Positions 15,601 to 29,670 of a DNA stretch of 64,000 nt are shown one piece after another. The position numbers were made by a program, and so were the translations under genes. This DNA is from Corella eumyota. Its lineage: Eukaryota > Chordata > Ascidiacea > Phlebobranchia > Corellidae. The notes below the pieces were generated by a model. That model was not told the origin of the DNA, did no database searches, and saw only the letters and a list, made by a program, of their open reading frames with translations. The stretch spans positions 14,330,501 through 14,394,500 of the forward strand of contig OY720097.1 in assembly GCA_963082875.1 (NCBI GenBank), written 5' to 3'. The stretch's first letter is position 1. Each line of letters starts with the position of its first letter.

Positions 15601-18600
15601 ATTATTATTCATAAAAGTTATGACACTTTTATTAAAAATTTATGAAATCTCAAAACTTAAAATTTTATATTTAAGTAGACGCGCATTGGCGTAACTAACA
15701 TTCAAGATAAAACATTTCGCAAAAATGTTTGGTAGAACAAAAGTTAGAGCTAATTTATTTTGGGTTTAATTAGGTCACGTGATATTTTTGGCCAATGATA
15801 TTGCATATAAATTTTAAAAAAAAATAAAAAATTTTAAACTAAAAAATAATTGCTTTATGAGAACTGTACAGGTCCAATTAACGTGTTCACAAAATATTTT
15901 TCGAAAATATTAATATTCATAAAAGTTATGACACTTTTATTAAAAATTTATGAAATCTCAAAACCTAAAATTTTATATTTTATTAGACGTACATTGGCCT
16001 AACTAACATTTATGAAATCTCAAAACTTAAAATTTTATATTTAAGTAGACGCGCATTGGCGTAACTAACATTCAAGATAAAACATTTCGCAAAAATTTTT
16101 GGTAGAACAAAAGTTAGAGCTAATTTTTATTTTGGGTTTAATTAGGTCACGTGATATTTTTGGCCAATTTTATTGCATATAAATTTTTTTTAAAAAATAA
16201 CAAATTTTAAATCAAAAAATAATTGCTCTGTTAGAATTGCACAAGTCCAATTAATGTGTTTACAAAATATTTTTCGAAAATAAAAATAAAAAATTTTAAA
16301 TCAAAAAATAATTGCTTCGTGAGAACTGCACAGGTCCCATTAACGTGTTCACAAAATATTTTATGAAAATATTGATATTCATAAAAGTTATGACACTCTT
16401 ATTAAAATTTTATGAAATCTCAAAACCTAAAATTTTATATTTTATTAGACGCGCATTGGCGTAATTAACATTCAAGATTAAATATTTCGCAAAAATATTT
16501 ATTAGAAAAAAAGTTAAAACTAATTTTTCTTTTGGGTTTAATTAGGTCACGTGATTTTTTTGGCCAATGATATTGCATATAAATTTTTTAAAAAAAATAA
16601 AAAATTTTAAATTTAAAAATAATTGCTTTGTGAGAACTGCACAGGTCCAATTAACGTGTTTACAAAATATTTTTCGAAAATATTATTATTCATAAAAGTT
16701 ATGACACTTTTATTAAAAATTTATGAAATCTCAAAACTTAAAATTTTATATTTAAGTAGACGCGCATTGGCGTAACTAACATTCAAGATAAAACATTTCG
16801 CAAAAATGTTTGGTAGAACAAAAGTTAGAGCTAATTTATTTTGGGTTTAATTAGGTCACGTGATATTTTTGGCCAATGATATTGCATATAAATTTAAAAA
16901 AAAAATGAATAATTTTAAACTAAAAAATAATTGCTTTATGAGAACTGTACAGGTCCAATTAACGTGTTCACAAAATATTTTTCGAAAATATTAATATTCA
17001 TAAAAGTTATGACACTTTTATTAAAAATTTATGAAATCTCAAAACCTAAAATTTTATATTTTATTAGACGTACATTGGCCTAACTAACATTTATGAAATC
17101 TCAAAACTTAAAATTTTATATTTAAGTAGACGCGCATTGGCGTAACTAACATTCAAGATAAAACATTTCGCAAAAATTTTTGGTAGAACAAAAGTTAGAG
17201 CTAATTTTTATTTTGGGTTTAATTAGGTCACGTGATATTTTTGGCCAATTTTATTGCATATAAATTTTTTTTAAAAAATAACAAATTTTAAATCAAAAAA
17301 TAATTGCTCTGTTAGAATTGCACAAGTCCAATTAATGTGTTTACAAAATATTTTTTGAAAATATTAATATTCATAAAAGTTATGACATTTTTATTAAAAA
17401 TTTATGAAATCTCAAAACCTAAAATTTTATATTTAAGTAGACGTGCATTGGCGTAACTAACATTCAAGATAAAACATTTTGCAAAAATTTTTATTAGAAC
17501 AAAAGTTAGAGCTAATTTATTTTGGGTTTAATTAGGTCACGTGATATTTTTGGCCAATGATATTGCATATAAATTTTTTGAAAAAAATAAAAAATTTTAA
17601 TTTAAAAAATAATTGCTTTGTGAGAACTGCACAGGTCCAATCAACATGTTCACAAAATATTTTTCGAAAATATTAATATTCATAAAAGTTATGACACTTT
17701 TATTAAAAATTTATGAAATCTCAAAACTTAAAATTTTATATTTAAGTAAACGCGCATTGGCGTAACTAACATTCAAGATAAAACATTTTGCAAAAATTTT
17801 TATTAGAACAAAAGTTAGAGCTAATTTATTTTGGGTTTAATTAGGTCACGTGATATTTTTGGCCAATGATATTGCATATATTTTTTTTGAAAAAATAAAA
17901 AATTTTAAATTAAAAAATAATTGCTTCGTGAGAACTGCACAGGTCCAATTAACGTGTTCACAAAATATTTTTCGAAAATAAAAATAAAAAATTTTAAATC
18001 AAAAAATAATTGCTTCGTGAGAACTGCACAGGTCCCATTAACGTGTTCGCAAAATATTTTATGAAAATATTGATATTCATAAAAGTTATGACACTCTTAT
18101 TAAAATTTTATGAAATCTCAAAACCTAAAATTTTATATTTAACTAGATGCGCATTGACGTAACTAACATTCAAGATAAAACATTTCGCAAAAATTTTTAT
18201 TAGAACAAAAGTTAGAGCTAATTTATTTTGGGTTTAATTAGGTCACGTGATATTTTTGGCCAATGATATTGCATATAAATTTTTTTTAAAAAATAACAAA
18301 TTTTAAATCAAAAAATAATTGCTCTGTTAGAATTGCACAAGTCCAATTAACGTGTTTACAAAATATTTTTTGAAAATATTAATATTCATAAAAGTTATGA
18401 CATTTTTATTAAAATTTTATGAAATCTCAAAACCTAAAATTTTATATTTTATTAGACGTACATTGGCCTAACTAACATTTATGAAATCTCAAAACTTAAA
18501 ATTTTATATTTAAGTAGACGCGCATTGGCGTAACTAACATTCAAGATAAAACATTTCGCAAAAATGTTTGGTAGAACAAAAGTTAGAGCTAATTTTTATT

Positions 18601-21600
18601 TTGGGTTTAATTAGGTCACGTGATATTTTTGGCCAATTTTATTGCATATAAATTTTTTGAAAGAAATAACAAATTTTAAATCAAAAAATAATTGCTCTGT
18701 TAGAATTGCACAAGTCCAATTAACGTGTTTACAAAATATTTTTTGAAAATATTAATATTCATAAAAGTTATGACATTTTTATTAAAAATTTATGAAATCT
18801 CAAAACCTAAAATTTTATATTTAAGTAGACGTGCATTGGCGTAACTAACATTCAAGATAAAACATTTTGCAAAAATTTTTATTAGAACAAAAGTTAGAGC
18901 TAATTTATTTTGGGTTTAATTAGGTCACGTGATATTTTTGGCCAATGATATTGCATATAAATTTTTTGAAAAAAATAAAAAATTTTAATTTAAAAAATAA
19001 TTGCTTTGTGAGAACTGCACAGGTCCAATCAACATGTTCACAAAATATTTTTCGAAAATATTAATATTCATAAAAGTTATGACACTTTTATTAAAAATTT
19101 ATGAAATCTCAAAACCTAAAATTTTATATTTAAGTAAACGCGCATTGGCGTAACTAACATTCAAGATAAAACATTTTGCAAAAATTTTTATTAAAACAAA
19201 AGTTAGAGCTAATTTTTATTTTGGGTTTAATTAGGTCACGTGATATTTTTGGCCAATGATATTGCATATATTTTTTTTGAAAAAATAAAAAATTTTAAAT
19301 TAAAAAATAATTGCTTCGTGAGAACTGCACAGGTCCAATTAACGTGTTCACAAAATATTTTTCGAAAATAAAAATAAAAAATTTTAAATCAAAAAATAAT
19401 TGCTTCGTGAGAACTGCACAGGTCCCATTAACGTGTTCACAAAATATTTTATGAAAATATTGATATTCATAAAAGTTATGACATTCTTATTAAAATTTTA
19501 TGAAATCTCAAAACCTAAAATTTTATATTTTATTAGACGCGCATTGGCGTAACTAACATTCAAGATTAAACATTTCGCAAAAATATTTATTAGAAAAAAA
19601 GTTAAAACTAATTTTTCTTTTGGGTTTAATTAGGTCACGTGATTTTTTTGGCCAATGATATTGCATATAAATTTTTTAAAAAAAATAAAAAATTTTAAAT
19701 TTAAAAATAATTGCTTTGTGAGAACTGCACAGGTCCAATTAACGTGTTTACAAAATATTTTTCGAAAATATTATTATTCATAAAAGTTATGACACTTTTA
19801 TTAAAAATTTATGAAATCTCAAAACTTAAAATTTTATATTTAAGTAGACGCGCATTGGCGTAACTAACATTCAAGATAAAACATTTCGCAAAAATGTTTG
19901 GTAGAACAAAAGTTAGAGCTAATTTTTATTTTGGGTTTAATTAGGTCACGTGATATTTTTGGCCAATTTTATTGCATATAAATTTTTTGAAAGAAATAAC
20001 AAATTTTAAATCAAAAAATAATTGCTCTGTTAGAATTGCACAAGTCCAATTAACGTGTTTACAAAATATTTTTTGAAAATATTAATATTCATAAAAGTTA
20101 TGACATTTTTATTAAAAATTTATGAAATCTCAAAACCTAAAATTTTATATTTAAGTAGACGTGCATTGGCGTAACTAACATTCAAGATAAAACATTTTGC
20201 AAAAATTTTTATTAGAACAAAAGTTAGAGCTAATTTATTTTGGGTTTAATTAGGTCACGTGATATTTTTGGCCAATGATATTGCATATAAATTTTTTGAA
20301 AAAAATAAAAAATTTTAATTTAAAAAATAATTGCTTTGTGAGAACTGCACAGGTCCAATCAACATGTTCACAAAATATTTTTCGAAAATATTAATATTCA
20401 TAAAAGTTATGACACTTTTATTAAAAATTTATGAAATCTCAAAACCTAAAATTTTATATTTAAGTAAACGCGCATTGGCGTAACTAACATTCAAGATAAA
20501 ACATTTTGCAAAAATTTTTATTAAAACAAAAGTTAGAGCTAATTTATTTTGGGTTTAATTAGGTCACGTGATATTTTTGGCCAATGATATTGCATATATT
20601 TTTTTTGAAAAAATAAAAAATTTTAAATTAAAAAATAATTGCTTCGTGAGAACTGCACAGGTCCAATTAACGTGTTCACAAAATATTTTTCGAAAATAAA
20701 AATAAAAAATTTTAAATCAAAAAATAATTGCTTCGTGAGAACTGCACAGGTCCCATTAACGTGTTCACAAAATATTTTATGAAAATATTGATATTCATAA
20801 AAGTTATGACATTCTTATTAAAATTTTATGAAATCTCAAAACCTAAAATTTTATATTTTATTAGACGCGCATTGGCGTAACTAACATTCAAGATTAAACA
20901 TTTCGCAAAAATATTTATTAGAAAAAAAGTTAAAACTAATTTTTCTTTTGGGTTTAATTAGGTCACGTGATTTTTTTGGCCAATGATATTGCATATAAAT
21001 TTTTTAAAAAAAATAAAAAATTTTAAATTTAAAAATAATTGCTTTGTGAGAACTGCACAGGTCCAATTAACGTGTTTACAAAATATTTTTCGAAAATATT
21101 ATTATTCATAAAAGTTATGACACTTTTATTAAAAATTTATGAAATCTCAAAACTTAAAATTTTATATTTAAGTAGACGCGCATTGGCGTAACTAACATTC
21201 AAGATAAAACATTTCGCAAAAATGTTTGGTAGAACAAAAGTTAGAGCTAATTTATTTTGGGTTTAATTAGGTCACGTGATATTTTTGGCCAATGATATTG
21301 CATATAAATTTTAAAAAAAAATAAAAAATTTTAAACTAAAAAATAATTGCTTTATGAGAACTGTACAGGTCCAATTAACGTGTTCACAAAATATTTTTCG
21401 AAAATATTAATATTCATAAAAGTTATGACACTTTTATTAAAAATTTATGAAATCTCAAAACCTAAAATTTTATATTTTATTAGACGTACATTGGCCTAAC
21501 TAACATTTATGAAATCTCAAAACTTAAAATTTTATATTTAAGTAGACGCGCATTGGCGTAACTAACATTCAAGATAAAACATTTCGCAAAAATTTTTGGT

Positions 21601-21616
21601 AGAACAAAAGTTAGAG
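12633..21616. repeat. Macro-repeat copy 2 (8,984 bp)
   Basis: This is a unit-for-unit copy of 3,649-12,632 in the same order and orientation, with the same private variants at a constant offset of 8,984 bp. It starts with an A unit and ends with the E unit that begins near 21,248. Confidence 0.8.
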
Positions 21617-24600
21617 CTAATTTTTATTTTGGGTTTAATTAGGTCACGTGATATTTTTGGCCAATTTTATTGCATATAAATTTTTTTTAAAAAATAACAA
21701 ATTTTAAATCAAAAAATAATTGCTCTGTTAGAATTGCACAAGTCCAATTAATGTGTTTACAAAATATTTTTCGAAAATAAAAATAAAAAATTTTAAATCA
21801 AAAAATAATTGCTTCGTGAGAACTGCACAGGTCCCATTAACGTGTTCACAAAATATTTTATGAAAATATTGATATTCATAAAAGTTATGACACTCTTATT
21901 AAAATTTTATGAAATCTCAAAACCTAAAATTTTATATTTTATTAGACGCGCATTGGCGTAATTAACATTCAAGATTAAATATTTCGCAAAAATATTTATT
22001 AGAAAAAAAGTTAAAACTAATTTTTCTTTTGGGTTTAATTAGGTCACGTGATTTTTTTGGCCAATGATATTGCATATAAATTTTTTAAAAAAAATAAAAA
22101 ATTTTAATTTAAAAAATAATTGCTTTGTGAGAACTGCACAGGTCCAATCAACATGTTCACAAAATATTTTTCGAAAATATTAATATTCATAAAAGTTATG
22201 ACACTTTTATTAAAAATTTATGAAATCTCAAAACCTAAAATTTTATATTTAAGTAAACGCGCATTGGCGTAACTAACATTCAAGATAAAACATTTTGCAA
22301 AAATTTTTATTAAAACAAAAGTTAGAGCTAATTTATTTTGGGTTTAATTAGGTCACGTGATATTTTTGGCCAATGATATTGCATATATTTTTTTTGAAAA
22401 AATAAAAAATTTTAAATTAAAAAATAATTGCTTCGTGAGAACTGCACAGGTCCAATTAACGTGTTCACAAAATATTTTTCGAAAATAAAAATAAAAAATT
22501 TTAAATCAAAAAATAATTGCTTCGTGAGAACTGCACAGGTCCCATTAACGTGTTCACAAAATATTTTATGAAAATATTGATATTCATAAAAGTTATGACA
22601 TTCTTATTAAAATTTTATGAAATCTCAAAACCTAAAATTTTATATTTTATTAGACGCGCATTGGCGTAACTAACATTCAAGATTAAACATTTCGCAAAAA
22701 TATTTATTAGAAAAAAAGTTAAAACTAATTTTTCTTTTGGGTTTAATTAGGTCACGTGATTTTTTTGGCCAATGATATTGCATATAAATTTTTTAAAAAA
22801 AATAAAAAATTTTAAATTTAAAAATAATTGCTTTGTGAGAACTGCACAGGTCCAATTAACGTGTTTACAAAATATTTTTCGAAAATATTATTATTCATAA
22901 AAGTTATGACACTTTTATTAAAAATTTATGAAATCTCAAAACTTAAAATTTTATATTTAAGTAGACGCGCATTGGCGTAACTAACATTCAAGATAAAACA
23001 TTTCGCAAAAATGTTTGGTAGAACAAAAGTTAGAGCTAATTTATTTTGGGTTTAATTAGGTCACGTGATATTTTTGGCCAATGATATTGCATATAAATTT
23101 TAAAAAAAAATAAAAAATTTTAAACTAAAAAATAATTGCTTTATGAGAACTGTACAGGTCCAATTAACGTGTTCACAAAATATTTTTCGAAAATATTAAT
23201 ATTCATAAAAGTTATGACACTTTTATTAAAAATTTATGAAATCTCAAAACCTAAAATTTTATATTTTATTAGACGTACATTGGCCTAACTAACATTTATG
23301 AAATCTCAAAACTTAAAATTTTATATTTAAGTAGACGCGCATTGGCGTAACTAACATTCAAGATAAAACATTTCGCAAAAATTTTTGGTAGAACAAAAGT
23401 TAGAGCTAATTTTTATTTTGGGTTTAATTAGGTCACGTGATATTTTTGGCCAATTTTATTGCATATAAATTTTTTTTAAAAAATAACAAATTTTAAATCA
23501 AAAAATAATTGCTCTGTTAGAATTGCACAAGTCCAATTAATGTGTTTACAAAATATTTTTCGAAAATAAAAATAAAAAATTTTAAATCAAAAAATAATTG
23601 CTTCGTGAGAACTGCACAGGTCCCATTAACGTGTTCACAAAATATTTTATGAAAATATTGATATTCATAAAAGTTATGACACTCTTATTAAAATTTTATG
23701 AAATCTCAAAACCTAAAATTTTATATTTTATTAGACGCGCATTGGCGTAATTAACATTCAAGATTAAATATTTCGCAAAAATATTTATTAGAAAAAAAGT
23801 TAAAACTAATTTTTCTTTTGGGTTTAATTAGGTCACGTGATTTTTTTGGCCAATGATATTGCATATAAATTTTTTAAAAAAAATAAAAAATTTTAAATTT
23901 AAAAATAATTGCTTTGTGAGAACTGCACAGGTCCAATTAACGTGTTTACAAAATATTTTTCGAAAATATTATTATTCATAAAAGTTATGACACTTTTATT
24001 AAAAATTTATGAAATCTCAAAACTTAAAATTTTATATTTAAGTAGACGCGCATTGGCGTAACTAACATTCAAGATAAAACATTTCGCAAAAATGTTTGGT
24101 AGAACAAAAGTTAGAGCTAATTTATTTTGGGTTTAATTAGGTCACGTGATATTTTTGGCCAATGATATTGCATATAAATTTAAAAAAAAAATGAATAATT
24201 TTAAACTAAAAAATAATTGCTTTATGAGAACTGTACAGGTCCAATTAACGTGTTCACAAAATATTTTTCGAAAATATTAATATTCATAAAAGTTATGACA
24301 CTTTTATTAAAAATTTATGAAATCTCAAAACCTAAAATTTTATATTTTATTAGACGTACATTGGCCTAACTAACATTTATGAAATCTCAAAACTTAAAAT
24401 TTTATATTTAAGTAGACGCGCATTGGCGTAACTAACATTCAAGATAAAACATTTCGCAAAAATTTTTGGTAGAACAAAAGTTAGAGCTAATTTTTATTTT
24501 GGGTTTAATTAGGTCACGTGATATTTTTGGCCAATTTTATTGCATATAAATTTTTTTTAAAAAATAACAAATTTTAAATCAAAAAATAATTGCTCTGTTA

Positions 24601-26555
24601 GAATTGCACAAGTCCAATTAATGTGTTTACAAAATATTTTTTGAAAATATTAATATTCATAAAAGTTATGACATTTTTATTAAAAATTTATGAAATCTCA
24701 AAACCTAAAATTTTATATTTAAGTAGACGTGCATTGGCGTAACTAACATTCAAGATAAAACATTTTGCAAAAATTTTTATTAGAACAAAAGTTAGAGCTA
24801 ATTTATTTTGGGTTTAATTAGGTCACGTGATATTTTTGGCCAATGATATTGCATATAAATTTTTTGAAAAAAATAAAAAATTTTAATTTAAAAAATAATT
24901 GCTTTGTGAGAACTGCACAGGTCCAATCAACATGTTCACAAAATATTTTTCGAAAATATTAATATTCATAAAAGTTATGACACTTTTATTAAAAATTTAT
25001 GAAATCTCAAAACTTAAAATTTTATATTTAAGTAAACGCGCATTGGCGTAACTAACATTCAAGATAAAACATTTTGCAAAAATTTTTATTAGAACAAAAG
25101 TTAGAGCTAATTTATTTTGGGTTTAATTAGGTCACGTGATATTTTTGGCCAATGATATTGCATATATTTTTTTTGAAAAAATAAAAAATTTTAAATTAAA
25201 AAATAATTGCTTCGTGAGAACTGCACAGGTCCAATTAACGTGTTCACAAAATATTTTTCGAAAATAAAAATAAAAAATTTTAAATCAAAAAATAATTGCT
25301 TCGTGAGAACTGCACAGGTCCCATTAACGTGTTCGCAAAATATTTTATGAAAATATTGATATTCATAAAAGTTATGACACTCTTATTAAAATTTTATGAA
25401 ATCTCAAAACCTAAAATTTTATATTTAACTAGATGCGCATTGACGTAACTAACATTCAAGATAAAACATTTCGCAAAAATTTTTATTAGAACAAAAGTTA
25501 GAGCTAATTTATTTTGGGTTTAATTAGGTCACGTGATATTTTTGGCCAATGATATTGCATATAAATTTTTTTTAAAAAATAACAAATTTTAAATCAAAAA
25601 ATAATTGCTCTGTTAGAATTGCACAAGTCCAATTAACGTGTTTACAAAATATTTTTTGAAAATATTAATATTCATAAAAGTTATGACATTTTTATTAAAA
25701 TTTTATGAAATCTCAAAACCTAAAATTTTATATTTTATTAGACGTACATTGGCCTAACTAACATTTATGAAATCTCAAAACTTAAAATTTTATATTTAAG
25801 TAGACGCGCATTGGCGTAACTAACATTCAAGATAAAACATTTCGCAAAAATGTTTGGTAGAACAAAAGTTAGAGCTAATTTTTATTTTGGGTTTAATTAG
25901 GTCACGTGATATTTTTGGCCAATTTTATTGCATATAAATTTTTTGAAAAAAATAACAAATTTTAAATCAAAAAATAATTGCTCTTTTAGAATTGCACAAG
26001 TCCAATTAACGTGTTTACAAAATATTTTTTGAAAATATTAATATTCATAAAAGTTATGACATTTTTATTAAAAATTTATGAAATCTCAAAACCTAAAATT
26101 TTATATTTAAGTAGACGTGCATTGGCGTAACTAACATTTAAGATAAAACATTTTGCAAAAATTTTTATTAGAACAAAAGTTAGAGCTAATTTATTTTGGG
26201 TTTAATTAGGTCACGTGATATTTTTGGCCAATGATATTGCATATAAATTTTTTGAAAAAAATAAAAAATTTTAATTTAAAAAATAATTGCTTTGTGAGAA
26301 CTGCACAGGTCCAATCAACATGTTCACAAAATATTTTTCGAAAATATTAATATTCATAAAAGTTATGACACTTTTATTAAAAATTTATGAAATCTCAAAA
26401 CCTAAAATTTTATATTTAAGTAAACGCGCATTGGCGTAACTAACATTCAAGATAAAACATTTTGCAAAAATTTTTATTAGAACAAAAGTTAGAGCTAATT
26501 TATTTTGGGTTTAATTAGGTCACGTGATATTTTTGGCCAATGATATTGCATATAT
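21617..26555. repeat. Macro-repeat copy 3, partial, lacking the first A-B-C-D-E block
   Basis: The third copy enters the macro-repeat at the F unit, so it corresponds to positions from 5,347 in copy 1 and 14,331 in copy 2. Markers keep a constant offset of 7,286 bp from copy 2 (ATGAATAATT at 24,191 against 16,905; GTTCGC at 25,331 against 18,045). The shortfall 8,984 minus 7,286 is 1,698 bp, exactly the summed length of units A+B+C+D+E. Identity appears complete to about 25,940. A few substitutions then appear, and the order breaks at a C-like unit near 26,555. Confidence 0.75.
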
Positions 26556-28269
26556 TTTTCTTGAAAAAATTTTAAATTAAAAAATAATTGCTTTGTGAGA
26601 ACTGCACAAGTCCAATTAACGTGTTCACAAAATATTTTTCGAAAATAAAAATAAAAAATTTTAAATCAAAAAATAATTGCTTCGTGAGAACTGCACAGGT
26701 CCCATTAACGTGTTCACAAAATATTTTATGAAAATATTGATATTCATAAAAGTTATGACACTCTTATTAAAATTTTATGAAATCTCAAAACCTAAAATTT
26801 TATATTTTATTAGACGCGCATTGGCGTAACTAACATTCAAGATTAAATATTTCGCAAAAATATTTATTAGAAAAAAAGTTAAAACTAATTTTTCTTTTGG
26901 GTTTAATTAGGTCACGTGATTTTTTTGGCCAATGATATTGCATATAAATTTTTTTAAAAAAATAAAAAATTTTAAATTTAAAAATAATTGCTTTGTGAGA
27001 ACTGCACAGGTCCAATTAACGTGTTTACAAAATATTTTTCGAAAATATTATTATTCATAAAAGTTATGACACTTTTATTAAAAATTTATGAAATCTCAAA
27101 ACTTAAAATTTTATATTTAAGTAGACGCGCATTGGCGTAACTAACATTCAAGATAAAACATTTCGCAAAAATGTTTGGTAGAACAAAAGTTAGAGCTAAT
27201 TTATTTTGGGTTTAATTAGGTCACGTGATATTTTTGGCCAATGATATTGCATATAAATTTAAAAAAAAAATAAAAAATTTTAAACTAAAAAATAATTGCT
27301 TTATGAGAACTGTACAGGTCCAATTAACGTGTTCACAAAATATTTTTCGAAAATATTAATATTCATAAAAGTTATGACACTTTTATTAAAAATTTATGAA
27401 ATCTCAAAACCTAAAATTTTATATTTTATTAGACGTACATTGGCCTAACTAACATTTATGAAATCTCAAAACCTAAAATTTTATATTTAAGTAGACGTGC
27501 ATTGGCGTAACTAACATTCAAGATAAAACATTTTGCAAAAATTTTTATTAGAACAAAAGTTAGAGCTAATTTATTTTGGGTTTAATTAGGTCACGTGATA
27601 TTTTTGGCCAATGATATTGCATATAAATTTTTTGAAAAAAATAAAAAATTTTAATTTAAAAAATAATTGCTCTGTGAGAACTGCACAGGTCCAATCAACA
27701 TGTTCACAAAATATTGTTCGAAAATATTAATATTCATAAAAGTTATGACACTTTTATTAAAAATTTATGAAATCTCAAAACCTAAAATTTTATATTTAAG
27801 TAAACGCGCATTGGCGTAACTAACATTCAAGATAAAACATTTCGCAAAAATTTTTATTAGAACAAAAGTTAGAGCTAATTTATTTTGGGTTTAATTAGGT
27901 CACGTGATATTTTTGGCCAATGATATTGCATATATTTTTTTTGAAAAAATAAAAAATTTTAAATTAAAAAATAATTGCTTCGTGAGAACTGCACAGGTCC
28001 AATTAACGTGTTCACAAAATATTTTTCGAAAATAAAAATAAAAAATTTTAAATCAAAAAATAATTGCTTCGTGAGAACTGCACAGGTCCCATTAACGTGT
28101 TCACAAAATATTTTATGAAAATATTGATATTCATAAAAGTTATGACACTCTTATTAAAATTTTATGAAATCTCAAAACCTAAAATTTTATATTTAACTAG
28201 ATGCGCATTGACGTAACTAACATTCAAGATAAAACATTTTGCAAAAATTTTTATTAGAACAAAAGTTAG

Positions 28270-29670
28270 AGCTAATTTATTTTGGGTTTAATTAGGTCAC
28301 GTGATATTTTTGGCCAATAATATTGCATATAAATTTTTTTTAAAAAATAACAAATTTTAAATCAAAAAATAATTGCTCTGTTAGAATTGCACAAGTCCAA
28401 TTAACGTGTTTACAAAATATTTTTTGAAAATATTAATATTCATAAAAGTTCTGACATTTTTATTAAAATTTTATGAAATCTCAAAACCTAAAAGTTTATA
28501 TTTAAGTAGACGAACATTGGCCTAACTAACATTCAAGATAAAACATTTCGCAAAAATATTTATTAGAAAAAAAGTTAAAACTAATTTTTATTTTAGGTTT
28601 AATTAGGACACGTGATATTTTTGGCCAATGATATTGCATATACATTTTTTGAAAAAAATAAAAAATTTAAAATTAAAAAATAATTGCTTTGTTAGAAGTG
28701 CACAAGTCCAATTAACGTGTTTACCAAATATTTTTCGAAAATATTAATATTCATAAAAGTTATGACACTTTTATTGAAATTTTATGAAATCTCAAAACCT
28801 AAAATTTTATATTTAAGTAGACGCGCATTCGTGTAACTAACATTTAAGATAAAACATTTTGCAAAAATTTTCATTAGAACAAAAGTTAGAGCTAATTTAT
28901 TTTGGGTTTAATTAGGTCACGTAATATTTTTGGCCAATGATATTGCATATAAATTAAAAAAAATAAAATAAAAAATTTTAAATTTAAAAATAATTGCTTC
29001 GTGAGAACTGCACAGGTCCAATTAACATGTTCACAAAATATTTTTCGAAAATATTAATATTCATAAAAGTTATGACACTTTTATTAAAAATTTATGAAAT
29101 CTTAAAACCTAAAATTTTATATTTAAGTAGACGTGCATTGGCGTAACTAACATTCAAGATAAAACATTTTGCATAAATTTTCATTAGAACAAAAGTTAGA
29201 GCTAATTTTTTTGGGGGTTTAAAGGTCACATGATATTTTTGGCCTATGATATTGCATATAAATTTTTTGAAAAAAATAAAATATTTTAAATCAAAAAATA
29301 ATTGCTCTGTTAGAACTGCACAGGTCCAATTAACGTGTTCACAAAATATTTTTTTTAAATATTAATATTCATAAAAGTTATGACATTTTTATTAAAATTT
29401 TATGAAATCTCAAAACCTAAAATTTTATATTTTATTATACGCGCATTGGCCTAACTAACATTTAAGATAAAACATTTCGCAAAAATTTTCAGTAAAACAA
29501 AAGTTTCAGCAAATTTTTATTCTGCACAAAACCAAATAACGTTTTTACAAAAAAACTTTATATTTCATTAGACGCGCATTGGCCTAACTAACATTCAAGG
29601 TAAAACTTTTTGCAAAAATTTTCAGTAAAACAAAAGTTTGAGCTAATTTTTATTTTGTATATTATTAGGT
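28270..29670. repeat. Degenerate right edge of the satellite array
   Basis: The last four to five units (from about 28,270, 28,572, 28,885, 29,200 and 29,500) carry many private substitutions and indels. Their E-box is variously intact, changed to CACGTAAT (near 28,919) or to CACATGAT (near 29,226). The final piece is a fragment joined to unique sequence near 29,670. Loss of homogenisation at the border of an array is the usual pattern and supports a real array end here. Confidence 0.85.

Larger units (their letters stand above)
1..29670. repeat. Large tandem satellite array, about 310-bp core unit with longer variants
   Basis: The whole stretch is head-to-tail copies of one AT-rich unit, roughly 85 by estimate. 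Each unit opens with a CTAATTT..TTTTGGG block, then GGTCACGTGATA, GGCCAATG, an A/T-rich run, ACTGCACAGGTCC, a TATTCATAAAAGTTATGAC block and GCGCATTGGCGTAACTAAC. Core units are 309-311 bp. One long type (397 bp) repeats about 86 bp around ATTGCTTCGTGAGAACTGC inside itself. Another (370 bp) repeats about 60 bp ending at the CTAACATT block. A 400-bp type is a chimera of types. There is no long open frame, so it is non-coding. Copy number is still high at position 1, so the array continues to the left. Satellites of this kind are usual at centromeres, pericentromeres and subtelomeres; which applies here cannot be read from the sequence. Confidence 0.97.

Noticed and set aside
26830-27015. Minus-strand open frame of about 60 codons inside the satellite
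   Set aside because: It lies within D/E-type repeat units, has no start context and is open only because A/T-rich repeats lack stops there by chance; the same unit elsewhere is closed.
1-29670. Could the array be a CRISPR array?
   Set aside because: Units are about 310 bp, contiguous and without unique spacers, and the rest of the window is plainly animal DNA.
1-29670. Could the array be tandem LTRs or an rDNA or histone spacer?
   Set aside because: No coding part, no TG..CA ends, no rRNA or histone sequence and no second element type are seen; the order is that of a satellite.
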